From JABFSS01 sp964497975 (lineage in GTDB: Bacteria; Patescibacteriota; Gracilibacteria; Peribacterales; Peribacteraceae): a stretch of 64,000 nucleotides of DNA. Where the stretch lies: positions 124,001 through 188,000 of the forward strand of contig CAZCFO010000004.1 in NCBI GenBank assembly GCA_964497975.1. The letters are read 5' to 3'. The notes beneath the pieces are model-generated. The model worked only from the letters and a program-made list of their open reading frames with translations. It had not been told where the DNA came from and did no database searches. The translations under genes and the position numbers were made by a program. Below, piece by piece: positions 14,478-23,000 of the stretch (the stretch's first letter is position 1; each line of letters begins with the position of its first letter).

Positions 14478-15518
14478 TTAGTTCTTCGCCGTCCTCCGCG
14501 CCTTCTTCCATCCGGCGACTGCGCCGCCGGCGATCACCGCCAGCACAACGCCGGGACCGGAATCCGTCAGGGGGCCTTCCGGCTTCGTGGAGGTGACAGC
14601 GGAGCCCGTCAGCGTGCCGCCGTTCGAGGCGACGGCATCGGATACGGGAACAGCGGGAAGGAACGGCTCAGCGGGCGCGGCGGGAACGGGAGCCGGGGCC
14701 GGAGCGGGCTTGGCAGGCACCGGCAGGACCGCAGCCGGGGGCGGAACGGCGCCCGCGCCGCTGAAGCCCGCGAACGAAATGAGATTCCTGTTCTGGTCCA
14801 GCGGGAGATGGATGCCGGGGATCGGTTCTGCCTGAACCACCTCGTTGACCCGAAGCCCGTACTCCATGCCCAGGAGCTGCGGCTCCGTGGTCAGCGTCAC
14901 CGTGCTTCCTTCGATGACGATGCGGCTGAGCCCCAGCGGCTTGCCCGCGCCGTCGACGACGGTGAATGCGTTTATGGCCTGCTCCTGCGGAATAAACACG
15001 GGGAGGTTGAAGGCGAGCTGCACGCTGGTGGGCGAGAGCGCCTGCGCGTTCAGGATGCCGAGAGTCGACGACTCGCGCGTGCGGCGCGACGGCGACGGCG
15101 AACCGAGGCCGTTGTCCGAGGACTGCGACTTCTGCCCTTCGGCGTCGATCGCCGTCAGGTCCAGCCGGATTTCCTCCACGAAGGACGGACTCTCCTCGCC
15201 GGCGTCATTGACCGCAAGTACGGAGAGGTACAGCTGCGGATACGGGGGAACCTGCGGCAGGATGAACTCGGTTTCGGCGCCGACGGTCGTCACGAAGTCG
15301 TCGTACACGCCGCCGTTTTCCAGGATGGAGCGCTGTCCGTAGTAGATGCGGTATTGGGTGACGCCCGCGTCGCCGGTCGCGTCCCAGCGCATCGAAACCT
15401 GTCCGCTGCTGAAGCGCGCGGAGAGGCCGGTGACATTGGGGGGAGTCGCGGCAAAGACCGTGGCGGGGAGCGCCGCAACGGCAACAAACGCGAGGGAGAG
15501 CAGGGTGGAACGACGCAT
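14478..15518 (-). CDS. Secreted fibronectin type III-like surface protein
   Basis: A 346-residue protein if started at MRRSTLLSL (ATG at 15518), which gives a typical signal peptide with a cleavage site near ATVFA|ATPP. Residues about 25-120 look like a fibronectin type III domain (PPNVTGLSARFSSGQVSMRW ... YRIYYG ... LSVLAVNDAGEES). A second beta-rich region (about 145-250) resembles another Ig-like or cadherin-like module. A long Pro/Ala linker (about 265-300) leads to a C-terminal hydrophobic segment (VVLAVIAGGAVAGW) and a KKARR tail, that is, a membrane or wall anchor. The role is probably adhesion or envelope structure. Confidence 0.75.
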   Translation of the reverse strand: MRRSTLLSLAFVAVAALPATVFAATPPNVTGLSARFSSGQVSMRWDATGDAGVTQYRIYYGQRSILENGGVYDDFVTTVGAETEFILPQVPPYPQLYLSVLAVNDAGEESPSFVEEIRLDLTAIDAEGQKSQSSDNGLGSPSPSRRTRESSTLGILNAQALSPTSVQLAFNLPVFIPQEQAINAFTVVDGAGKPLGLSRIVIEGSTVTLTTEPQLLGMEYGLRVNEVVQAEPIPGIHLPLDQNRNLISFAGFSGAGAVPPPAAVLPVPAKPAPAPAPVPAAPAEPFLPAVPVSDAVASNGGTLTGSAVTSTKPEGPLTDSGPGVVLAVIAGGAVAGWKKARRTAKN

Positions 15519-15541
15519 AATGTTGGGTGTATGTTGAATAT

Positions 15542-15570
15542 ATTGTACCATTAAAACACATTTTGGGCAA
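15542..15570 (-). promoter_or_regulatory. Sigma-70-type promoter TTGCCC-17-TACAAT
   Basis: On the minus strand the -35 TTGCCC (15565-15570) is separated by 17 nt from TACAAT (15542-15547). It drives the secreted protein gene starting at 15518. The leader is about 17 nt. Confidence 0.7.
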
Positions 15571-15616
15571 ATGCCTCGACAAGGCCTTCCCCATGCCGTA
15601 GGCTCCGCCTTACGGA

Positions 15617-16531
15617 ATGCCGCTTCGCCTCAAACACCTGACGTCTACCCGACAGCTCGACCGGAGCACGGCGGACGCCATTTTGATGAAGGCGGCGGAG
15701 ATGGAGGAGGTGATCGCCCGCGGAGGGGACGACCGGCTCAAGGGCAAAATTCTCGCCGCGCTTTTTTACGAACCCTCCACCCGCACGCGTCTGAGCTTTG
15801 AGAGCGCGATGTCGCGGCTCGGCGGATCGGTGATCTCGGCGGAAGGGATCCAGTTCAGTTCGATGTATAAAGGGGAGACCATCGAAGACACCATCCGGAT
15901 GGTCTCGGGGTATTCGGACATCATCGCCATGCGCCATCCCGAAGCCGGCAGCGCCGACCGCGCGGCGGCCGTGAGCCCCGTGCCGTTCATCAACGCGGGC
16001 GACGGTCCAGGCCAGCATCCCACGCAGGCGCTGCTCGATCTCTACACGATCAAAAAGGAATGCGGAAAGCTCGACGGCATCCGCATCGCCATGGTCGGCG
16101 ACCTGCGGTACGGCCGCACGGTGCATTCCCTCAGCTATCTGCTCGGCCTCTACAAGAATGTCGAGTTCGTCCTTATTGCGCCAAAAGAACTCACGATGCC
16201 CGCAAAGGTCACGGATTTTTACAGGGAGAAGGGCCTTGCCTTCACGGAGCATGACGATATCACCGCCGGCCTCGACTGCGACGTCCTGTACATGACCCGG
16301 GTTCAGCAGGAGCGCTTCACGGATCTTTCGGAGTATGACCGCCTCAAGCTCAAGTACGTCCTCACGGCCGACATGATCCGCGGGAAGAAAACAATCGCGA
16401 TGCATCCGCTCCCCCGCGTCGGGGAGATCGAAACCGGCGTCGACGCGCTCCCGAATGCCGCGTACTTCCGCCAGGCCCGCAACGGCGTCCCTGTGCGCAT
16501 GGCCCTCCTCGACCTTCTCCTGTCTGCATGA
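15617..16531 (+). CDS. pyrB: Aspartate carbamoyltransferase catalytic chain
   Basis: This 304-residue protein has the full set of ATCase motifs: YEPSTRTRLSFE at 51-62 (carbamoyl-phosphate binding), a GDGPGQHPTQALLDL block near 128-142, VGDLRYGRTVHSL at 160-172, and MHPLPR at 262-267. It condenses carbamoyl phosphate with aspartate, the committed step of pyrimidine synthesis. Length is normal and no regulatory chain (pyrI) is nearby. Its TGA overlaps the ATG of the exporter gene (ATGA at 16528-16531), so it heads a coupled three-gene operon with pyrC. A short imperfect hairpin (CCGTAGGC/GCCTTACGG) lies just upstream of the ATG. Confidence 0.96.
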   Translation: MPLRLKHLTSTRQLDRSTADAILMKAAEMEEVIARGGDDRLKGKILAALFYEPSTRTRLSFESAMSRLGGSVISAEGIQFSSMYKGETIEDTIRMVSGYSDIIAMRHPEAGSADRAAAVSPVPFINAGDGPGQHPTQALLDLYTIKKECGKLDGIRIAMVGDLRYGRTVHSLSYLLGLYKNVEFVLIAPKELTMPAKVTDFYREKGLAFTEHDDITAGLDCDVLYMTRVQQERFTDLSEYDRLKLKYVLTADMIRGKKTIAMHPLPRVGEIETGVDALPNAAYFRQARNGVPVRMALLDLLLSA

Positions 16532-17250
16532 TTCCTCCGCTGATCCTCCTGCTCCCGATTCTGTTCCTCGGGAGTATTGTTTCGACGATCGCCGGCGGAG
16601 GACTGGGGATTCCCCTCACGCTCGTCACCGCGCTCTTCTCCGACGTCCGGACCAGCGTCATTCTCGTCTCGCTGCTGGGCTTCGTGATCCAGGCCGCGAA
16701 GATCCTCCACTTCTGGCGGTTCGCCCGCTGGGACATCATCCGCTGGTACCTGGTTCTTGGCTTGCCACTGAGCTTTATCGGAGGATTCCTGCTCTTCATC
16801 GTGCCCGAACGCGCCGTCGAGATCGCCCTCGCCGTCATGAGCATCGTGTTCTGCGCCGCCGACCTGCTGCCGCGCCGCCTGCGCACGACGCCCGGCAAGC
16901 CGACTCTTCTTGTTCTCGGGGCGGTGAACGGCCTCGTGGGCGGCATGGTCGGCAACGGCGCGCTCCTGCGGAGTTCCGCGCTCCTCTCCTTCGGCCTGAC
17001 GAAGGAGCAGTTCGTGGGCACGTCGTCCGTGATCGCCTTCGTCATGAACGTCGGCAAGTCGTCCGCGTATGCCACGCAGTTCACGTGGACGCCGGAAGCG
17101 GGCATCCTGTTTGCGGCGGCGATCCCCGCGGTGCTCCTGGGCGTGGCGATCGGCAAGCGCGTCCTCAAGTACGTACATCCGCTTCTCTTCGAACGGATTC
17201 TGCTTACTATTGTGCTCATCAGCGCCCTTCATCTTCTCTTCTTCCCATGA
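16528..17250 (+). CDS. TauE/SafE (DUF81) family membrane transporter
   Basis: This 240-residue protein has seven to eight hydrophobic segments in two similar halves. The family hallmark IVSTIAGGGLGIPLTL near 18-33 is repeated as NGLVGGMVGNGALLRSSAL near 137-155. TauE/SafE proteins are implicated in sulfite, sulfonate or other organic anion transport. Its position between pyrB and pyrC, with 4-nt overlaps at both ends, suggests transport of an anion linked to pyrimidine metabolism, for example an intermediate or nucleobase precursor. That link is inferred from context only. Confidence 0.85.
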   Translation: MIPPLILLLPILFLGSIVSTIAGGGLGIPLTLVTALFSDVRTSVILVSLLGFVIQAAKILHFWRFARWDIIRWYLVLGLPLSFIGGFLLFIVPERAVEIALAVMSIVFCAADLLPRRLRTTPGKPTLLVLGAVNGLVGGMVGNGALLRSSALLSFGLTKEQFVGTSSVIAFVMNVGKSSAYATQFTWTPEAGILFAAAIPAVLLGVAIGKRVLKYVHPLLFERILLTIVLISALHLLFFP

Positions 17251-18656
17251 CGAGCGTCCTCATCAAAAACGGCACGATCATCTCTGCAGAAGGAGAACGG
17301 AAGGCAGATGTTCTTATTGAAAATGGCGTCATCGTGAAACTCACAACTCACAACAAACAACTCACAACAGATGATTCTATGGAAATCATTGATGCGACGG
17401 GGCTCCTGCTTTTTCCCGGATTTATTGACTGCCACGTGCACTTCCGCGAGCCGGGCCTCGAGCACAAGGAGACGCTCGCGACCGGTGCGGCGGCGGCGCT
17501 GGCGGGAGGAGTCACGACGGTCTGCGAGATGCCGAACACGGTTCCTCCGGTCGTGACGGTGGCGGCGTTGGCGGACAAGGTTCGGCGAGCGACAGAGTTA
17601 AAAGTGAAAAATGAAAAGTTAAAAATTGACGCGAGGTTCTTTTTTGGCGCGACGGAGCCCGCACACATCGTCACCCTGCGCGAACTGTGGACGTCATCAT
17701 CGGAAGAACTGCGGCGGCTCCGGGCACGGTGCTGCGGACTCAAGCTGTACCTGGATCATTCGACGGGAAACCAGAAGGCGGGCGCGGACGTCATCGATGA
17801 CGCCTTCAGGCTCTGCGCCGAACTTGGCATCACGGTCGTCTGCCACTGCGAAGACCCGGAGCTGAACCGAGTGGAAAGTGAAAAGTGCCCGCCTGCCGGA
17901 CGGGCAGGGAAAATGGAAAGTGACGTTTCGGCTCATTCGAAGCGGCGTCCTGCTGAATCTGAAGCCAAATCCATCGAATTTGCCATTGGGATGGCGAAAA
18001 AACACGGGACGCATCTCCACGTCGCGCATCTCTCCACGAAGCAGGGGATCGACTTGGTTCGCGCGGCGAAAAAAGCCGACATCCCCGTGACGTGTGAGGT
18101 TGCGCCGCATCATCTGCTCCTCACGGTCGATGACTACGCGATGCTCGGCACGCTTGCGAAAATGAATCCGCCGTTGCGCACGCGCGATCATCAGGAGGCA
18201 TTGTGGGCGGGGATCGCGGACGGCACGGTCGATTGCATATCGACGGATCACGCGCCGCACACGCTCCAGGAAAAGAACGCAGACAATCCTCTCGATGCGC
18301 CCAGTGGAGTGCCGGGAGTGGAGACGATGGTGCCGCTGCTGCTCACTGTTGCGGGTGGAAGCTGGCCTCATCCTCCGGGGAGTGAAAAGTTAAAAATGAA
18401 AAGTGAAAAATTAGTACAACAACTTTTCACTTTTCATTTTTCATTTTTAACTATCCATCGTCTGTGTTTCGACAACCCCAACCGCATCTTCAATCTCGGG
18501 AAGCAGGGGATCGCGGAAGGCGCGCCCGCAGATCTGGTTCTGGTCGATCCCACGGCGGAATGGACGATCCGGGGGGCGGAGCTGCATAGCAAATGCGGGT
18601 GGACGCCGTACGAAGGTTGGCTTGCGCAAGGGCGAATCGTGCGACATGTGTTCTGA
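17247..18656 (+). CDS. pyrC: Dihydroorotase (type I) with four repeat-encoded insertions
   Basis: This 469-residue protein starts at the ATG at 17247, overlapping the exporter stop. Amidohydrolase metal ligands are present: HVHFREPG at 63-70, the carbamylated-lysine candidate K166 in GLKLYLDHSTG, H200 in VCHCEDP, H258 in HLHVAHLSTKQG, and D334 in STDHAPH. It closes carbamoyl-aspartate to dihydroorotate. Four stretches look foreign to the family and are encoded by low-GC periodic word repeats: about 31-44, 117-127, 208-225 and 378-403. All keep the frame and avoid the catalytic motifs, so the enzyme is probably active with enlarged surface loops. Confidence 0.95.
   Translation: MTSVLIKNGTIISAEGERKADVLIENGVIVKLTTHNKQLTTDDSMEIIDATGLLLFPGFIDCHVHFREPGLEHKETLATGAAAALAGGVTTVCEMPNTVPPVVTVAALADKVRRATELKVKNEKLKIDARFFFGATEPAHIVTLRELWTSSSEELRRLRARCCGLKLYLDHSTGNQKAGADVIDDAFRLCAELGITVVCHCEDPELNRVESEKCPPAGRAGKMESDVSAHSKRRPAESEAKSIEFAIGMAKKHGTHLHVAHLSTKQGIDLVRAAKKADIPVTCEVAPHHLLLTVDDYAMLGTLAKMNPPLRTRDHQEALWAGIADGTVDCISTDHAPHTLQEKNADNPLDAPSGVPGVETMVPLLLTVAGGSWPHPPGSEKLKMKSEKLVQQLFTFHFSFLTIHRLCFDNPNRIFNLGKQGIAEGAPADLVLVDPTAEWTIRGAELHSKCGWTPYEGWLAQGRIVRHVF
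17339..17371 (+). repeat. Periodic word repeat inside pyrC (ACTCACAA type)
   Basis: Words ACTCACAA, CTCACAAC and AACAACTCACAAC follow one another and encode residues 31-42. The same words form the fold-back element at 40977-41046. Confidence 0.6.
17596..17629 (+). repeat. Periodic word repeat inside pyrC (AGTGAAAA type)
   Basis: Words AGTTAAAA, GTGAAAAA and TGAAAAGT encode a Lys/Glu/Leu insertion at residues 117-127. The words are shared with 18381-18452. Confidence 0.6.
17870..17923 (+). repeat. Composite word repeat with nested GCCCG hairpin inside pyrC
   Basis: GTGGAAAGTGAAAAG and AAAATGGAAAGTGA flank the hairpin TGCCCG...CGGGCA (17886-17906). The whole unit stays in frame and encodes residues 208-226. 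Confidence 0.6.
18381..18452. repeat. Complete fold-back element inside pyrC (AGTGAAAA type)
   Basis: The left arm (18381-18411) is made of words such as AGTGAAAA, GTTAAAAA and TGAAAAGT. The right arm (18421-18452) reads CTTTTCAC, TTTTCATT and TTTCATTTTTAA. The arms are about 30 nt and imperfectly complementary. The unit is translated in frame as about 25 residues. Confidence 0.75.
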
Positions 18657-18677
18657 CACAGTCCCGGACGCTTCCAA

Positions 18678-18706
18678 TTGTTCAAAAACGCCTTTTCGGC
18701 TATAAT
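18678..18706 (+). promoter_or_regulatory. Sigma-70-type promoter TTGTTC-17-TATAAT
   Basis: A consensus TATAAT (18701-18706) lies 17 nt after TTGTTC. It drives the operon that ends in the 2717-residue protein gene. The leader is about 42 nt. Confidence 0.75.
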
Positions 18707-18754
18707 ATTTTGATTTTGTGGCACTTTATCTCTCGCTACACTCTCCACATATTT

Positions 18755-19189
18755 ATGCCCAAGAAATCCATGTCACATCCGCTCTACCTCACGGCCGACG
18801 AAAAGAAACTCTTCGCCAAACTCCCCGAGGATCTTCGGGAGGGGTGGGAGGTGAAGGACGAGAAGGGGAAGTATAAGGACACGGAAAAAAAGCGGATGCT
18901 TCGGCTGACCTTCATGAAGCTGACCAGCCCGGAACTTCGCAAATTTCAGAATGCGGCACAAAAAGCGTCAAGTATCGAGAAGCTCATGCAGCTCATCCAG
19001 TCCGTCGATCTGCTTAAAAGTTCAGAGGACGATTTGATCGAGTTGTTCTTCGCACTGGGTCCTGTGGGAATGGGATTCATTGTTTCCACATTGCTTACCG
19101 AAGCCAAGACCGATCAGGATATTGACGGAGTTGCACTTATTTCGGGTATACGGCACTCATTTCACAATTCCTTTAAATCTGTTTCCTAA
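18755..19189 (+). CDS. Hypothetical protein, first gene of giant-protein operon
   Basis: A 144-residue protein from the ATG at 18755; the ATG at 18770 (MSHPLYLT) is an alternative. The N-terminal 60 residues are highly charged (many Lys, Glu and Asp). The C-terminal half is helical with a mildly hydrophobic stretch (ALGPVGMGFIVSTLL, about 99-113). No known family is recognised. It is followed after 6 nt by the next gene, so the two are co-transcribed and probably partners. Confidence 0.65.
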   Translation: MPKKSMSHPLYLTADEKKLFAKLPEDLREGWEVKDEKGKYKDTEKKRMLRLTFMKLTSPELRKFQNAAQKASSIEKLMQLIQSVDLLKSSEDDLIELFFALGPVGMGFIVSTLLTEAKTDQDIDGVALISGIRHSFHNSFKSVS

Positions 19190-19195
19190 TTTCTC

Positions 19196-19963
19196 ATGGA
19201 AAATAGAGCCACACAGTCCGAAACGCCCGAAGTCCGTCTTCTTGGCAAAGCCATGGAAGTCGTCAGTGAAGATGCCGGCGGAACATTTTCCATGGAGAAA
19301 CTGAAGTCGGATATTCAAACTCAGGACTTCAAGACGAAGCTGCTGAATAAAATAAAGGGAGATGCAGAATTGCTCAGCAAATTTCCGGATGCACAATCCG
19401 CAGTGAGCGCGCTCGAGCAGCAACTCGATAGCGTGGATGAAATGCTCAAGGCCAAATACAATTTCGCGGAAGAAGTGAAAGAAGAAGGGTTCTTTTCCAA
19501 GGTCTGGAGCGGCACGAAGAATGTCGTCTCGGGCACATGGAATGTCGCCAAAAAAGTTTTGACCCACCCCGTGGTACTGACGGCCGTACTCGCTGTCGGA
19601 GGGTTTTTCCTCTACAAATACTTGAGCGAAATTTCCAGCCGGGCGCATGAATTTGCAGGCAGGTATGAGCGAGAAACTCAGGAAGTTGGTAATCGCGCCA
19701 CTCCAACACTTGCGCGCCCTGCCGCACCTGGATTGACGAATACTTCTGGCGGCAATGTGCCTCAGGGCCCCGCAGGCTCTACTGAGGAAATCGATCCCTA
19801 TTTTGGTGGTTTCAGCTTTGAATCTTTGCAAAAGTGGCTGCAGTCGAATCAATCCAATTCCTCTTCGGGAACACCGCCCCCCGCGGGGGAAATGCCTCCG
19901 CCGCCACCCCCTCCTCCGCCTCCTCCCGGCGGTGGGGTTCTCGGAGTTCCCATTCGGAGGTAG
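19196..19963 (+). CDS. Hypothetical single-pass membrane protein with polyproline C-terminus
   Basis: This 255-residue protein has an acidic helical N-terminal region (1-95), one transmembrane segment at about 124-142 (VVLTAVLAVGGFFLYKYL), a linker rich in Asn, Ser, Thr and Pro, and a C-terminal run of eleven prolines followed by a glycine cluster near 235-250. With no signal peptide ahead of the membrane segment, an N-in topology that exposes the proline tail outside is plausible. It is the middle gene of a three-gene operon and may anchor or present the giant protein encoded next. The family is unknown. Confidence 0.7.
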   Translation: MENRATQSETPEVRLLGKAMEVVSEDAGGTFSMEKLKSDIQTQDFKTKLLNKIKGDAELLSKFPDAQSAVSALEQQLDSVDEMLKAKYNFAEEVKEEGFFSKVWSGTKNVVSGTWNVAKKVLTHPVVLTAVLAVGGFFLYKYLSEISSRAHEFAGRYERETQEVGNRATPTLARPAAPGLTNTSGGNVPQGPAGSTEEIDPYFGGFSFESLQKWLQSNQSNSSSGTPPPAGEMPPPPPPPPPPPGGGVLGVPIRR

Positions 19964-20004
19964 TCGTTTAGAAAGTCAGACACATACATACACACACAAC
20001 TGCC

Positions 20005-23000
20005 ATGCCGGAAATCAATGTCCCCAAAAACATCGTTGAAAGCAATCATGAAATTGCCGAATCGCTCCGCAAAAACGTGGAGACGGTGCGGCGAACCTTG
20101 CGAATCAATCGGGGGCGCACGCAGTTTCACAACCCCCGGTGGCATTTTTGGAGGGCGCCGGAAGTCCTTCGTAAGTCGCGGGAACTGGCTGAAAAAAACC
20201 TGGAGGCTTTCCGGAAGGCCAACGAAGGCGCATTAAGAGTCACCCGAAACGGCGCGGAGGTGCCTTTGACCACTGCGCACGATCTCTTGTCCCTGCAGGA
20301 TTGGGAAATTACAGCGATGAGATTTGGCGGCACAGAGCAGCAAAACCGGCAGAAGCAGCGAGAGCTCCGTCAGCTGCTGCAGCAGCTTTGGCAGGCAGGT
20401 GGCCTGGCTTGGGAGGGCGGAATCGAAGGAGATTCCTCTGTGGAGCAAAAAAAGAAGAGAGCCGAGGAAATGATGCAAAAAATGGGCACGGAGAATGGCC
20501 CGGCGCTGCACCTCACCATCGAGATGGAATTGTTTCACCAGCTTTCTCCGGATGCATCCCGCCTTCGTGGCAACCTTCCGGCAGTGGAGACGCTCCGGTC
20601 GCGGGAGTATCAGATTCTTGTCGATCTGAACCAGAGACGGCTGTTGTCACAAATGGAATCGGGAATGATCGATGATTTCCTGGTCCGCATCGAGGATTAT
20701 GCCGAATATGTCCGGCTGCATGCGGCTACCCTTCCTGCGAACGCCCGTGATTCTGCAATGGAAAAGCAGGCACAGGAAATTCTCACGTCACTTTTGGAAA
20801 ACGGAAGCATGGCCACGCGGACGTACCAGCTTGTTTTTGCGACACGGAATCTCGAAGCCAATGAGCAGCGCGCAAAATTACTCGATCAATTGATTCAGGA
20901 ATATGACAAATACCTCAAGGGACAAGAGGAGCAGCTGAAAAAATTGAATGAGACGGATCGTAAGGGCAAGAGAGGTCAGGACATTCAAAAGAACATCGAT
21001 CAGTACACGCAATTCCGGACCCAGGCCCGGACCGGCTCGGAAGATCTGCGCAAGGAAGCCGAAGATCTCCGGAAAGCCATTGAGAGCGATAGAAAGGCGC
21101 TGCCGGAGAGAGATGTCGTCACTCGTACCGTTATTGAAGACGGCAATGTCGCCGATTTCATCAATAACTATGCACGGCGGAGGTTCCCGAACGGAAATAT
21201 TCCGGCAGTCCCCACAGGGGAGGCTGCTCAGAAGCTTTCCGCTCAGGAGCTTACAAAAGTGAAACAACAGGCACTCGAGGCGTATCAAAAAAATCTGCCG
21301 GAATGCCTGCATCAGACCATTACCCCGCCGCGAGCCGGAGCTCCGCAGTGGATCCTGCTTCGCACACTGCGCCTGAATGCCAACTCATCGGTGGACGCGC
21401 TTGAGGAATGCCACGGCGAATTCTCCCGGGCCATCCGTTCGGGCGTGAATGCTTCCGTGGATTACCAGGCATATGACCCCGGGATGGTGAAGCGCATGGG
21501 AGAGCAATTCCAGGGACTTTTTGGGGTGCAAAACCCCGTGGGTCCGGATCGTCGTCTGCAGGTGCGCTTGCCGCATGCCATGTACGCAAACATGCTGACG
21601 GCCCACGGCAGGCATCTTACGGAGCAGCAATTTCCGCAGAATACTGATGGAGGACGTCAGCCTCAGGCCGTGGCTAACGTTCTTGTGGCTCTTCAAACAG
21701 CACAGCTTAACCTGCAGGCCTGGTCCTCATACGGGCAGGGCACAATGGCCCACCATGCGACGTACCAATCTCTTTTGGCAGGCCGTGGCCAATTTGGCCC
21801 CTATATCCAGCCGCAGGGGAATCAGCCGCTCACGCCGCTCCCGCCGGATATTCAGGAGCGATATTGGGTGCGTCCGCTCCCGCCGCCCATTCAACAGGCT
21901 CTGCATACGGATGAATTCAATGTCACTTCGCATGCACTGGAACAGTACATGTTCATGATCGTGTCGGACTTCGCCCCTCGCTTGCAGACCATCACGATGA
22001 TGGAGGATGCGATGGAATACCTGGATGCTTTGCTTGAGCCAATGGATAAGGCCATGGAGAGATTTCTGATGGGCGCGCAGCTTCCCAATCAATGGACAAC
22101 GTTGCTCGGCCGTCTCCCGGAGCTTGTGGGGCAGGAGGCCTGGAATATTGGATTTGGGGACGATGTCCTAAAGCAAATGAGCGAATTCAGCGCATTCCGC
22201 GAGCAGGTGCAAAAATTGCGTAAAAGTTTCCAGGAATCCCGCAAGCGAGTGGAATCCGCGCGCAAGGAAATCGAAGCTCAGGCAAAGACCGTCCATTCTC
22301 ATGTGCAGGCTCTGCGCAAACTCATGGTCATGCATCCGCCGGAAACTCTTGCGGCTGGCACAAAAGCGGATCGTGAAATCATCGAGCAGTACAGAAAAAT
22401 TCTGCAAAACCTTGAGTCGTCGCAGATGGAACTCATGGACCGGGTACAGAACACTATTGCGCAAATCGATGTCATGGCTCAGGTCAATTCCCTTATGTCT
22501 AATCAACGACAGGTGGCCGCAAATCTTCCATGGCTGTGGACGCCCATCGTAGGAGTGTTGGGATGGTGGTGGACCATGGGATTCCCTCGCATCATTCTCA
22601 ATCCGATGCGTTGGGGCGAATATCTGCAGCCGAGCGCCCGCAGTACACGCTACTTCCGTCACATTGCCGCTCCGTGGGCAGGATGGGTGCATCATGGATT
22701 GGATTGGTTGAGGTCAGGCAGGGATCCCGCGCAAGTGCAGCGACAGCTGCAAACGGCACTTCAGCGCGTTCAGCAGCTTGAAGCTGCCCCCGTCCAAAAT
22801 GCCGCGGAGATTGCCAAGCTCAACAAGCAGATACAGGAGCTTCGTGCCGAAGTCCGCACATTGAGGATGCAGGCAGTTGAAGCCTCTGTAAGCACACTGC
22901 GCAATGATCAAGGATTCCAGGCCCTGCTCAATCAGGTACGTACGAATCCTGCGGCGGCGTTCGAAGGTGAACTTGCGCTTACCCAGGCTCACATCAATGT

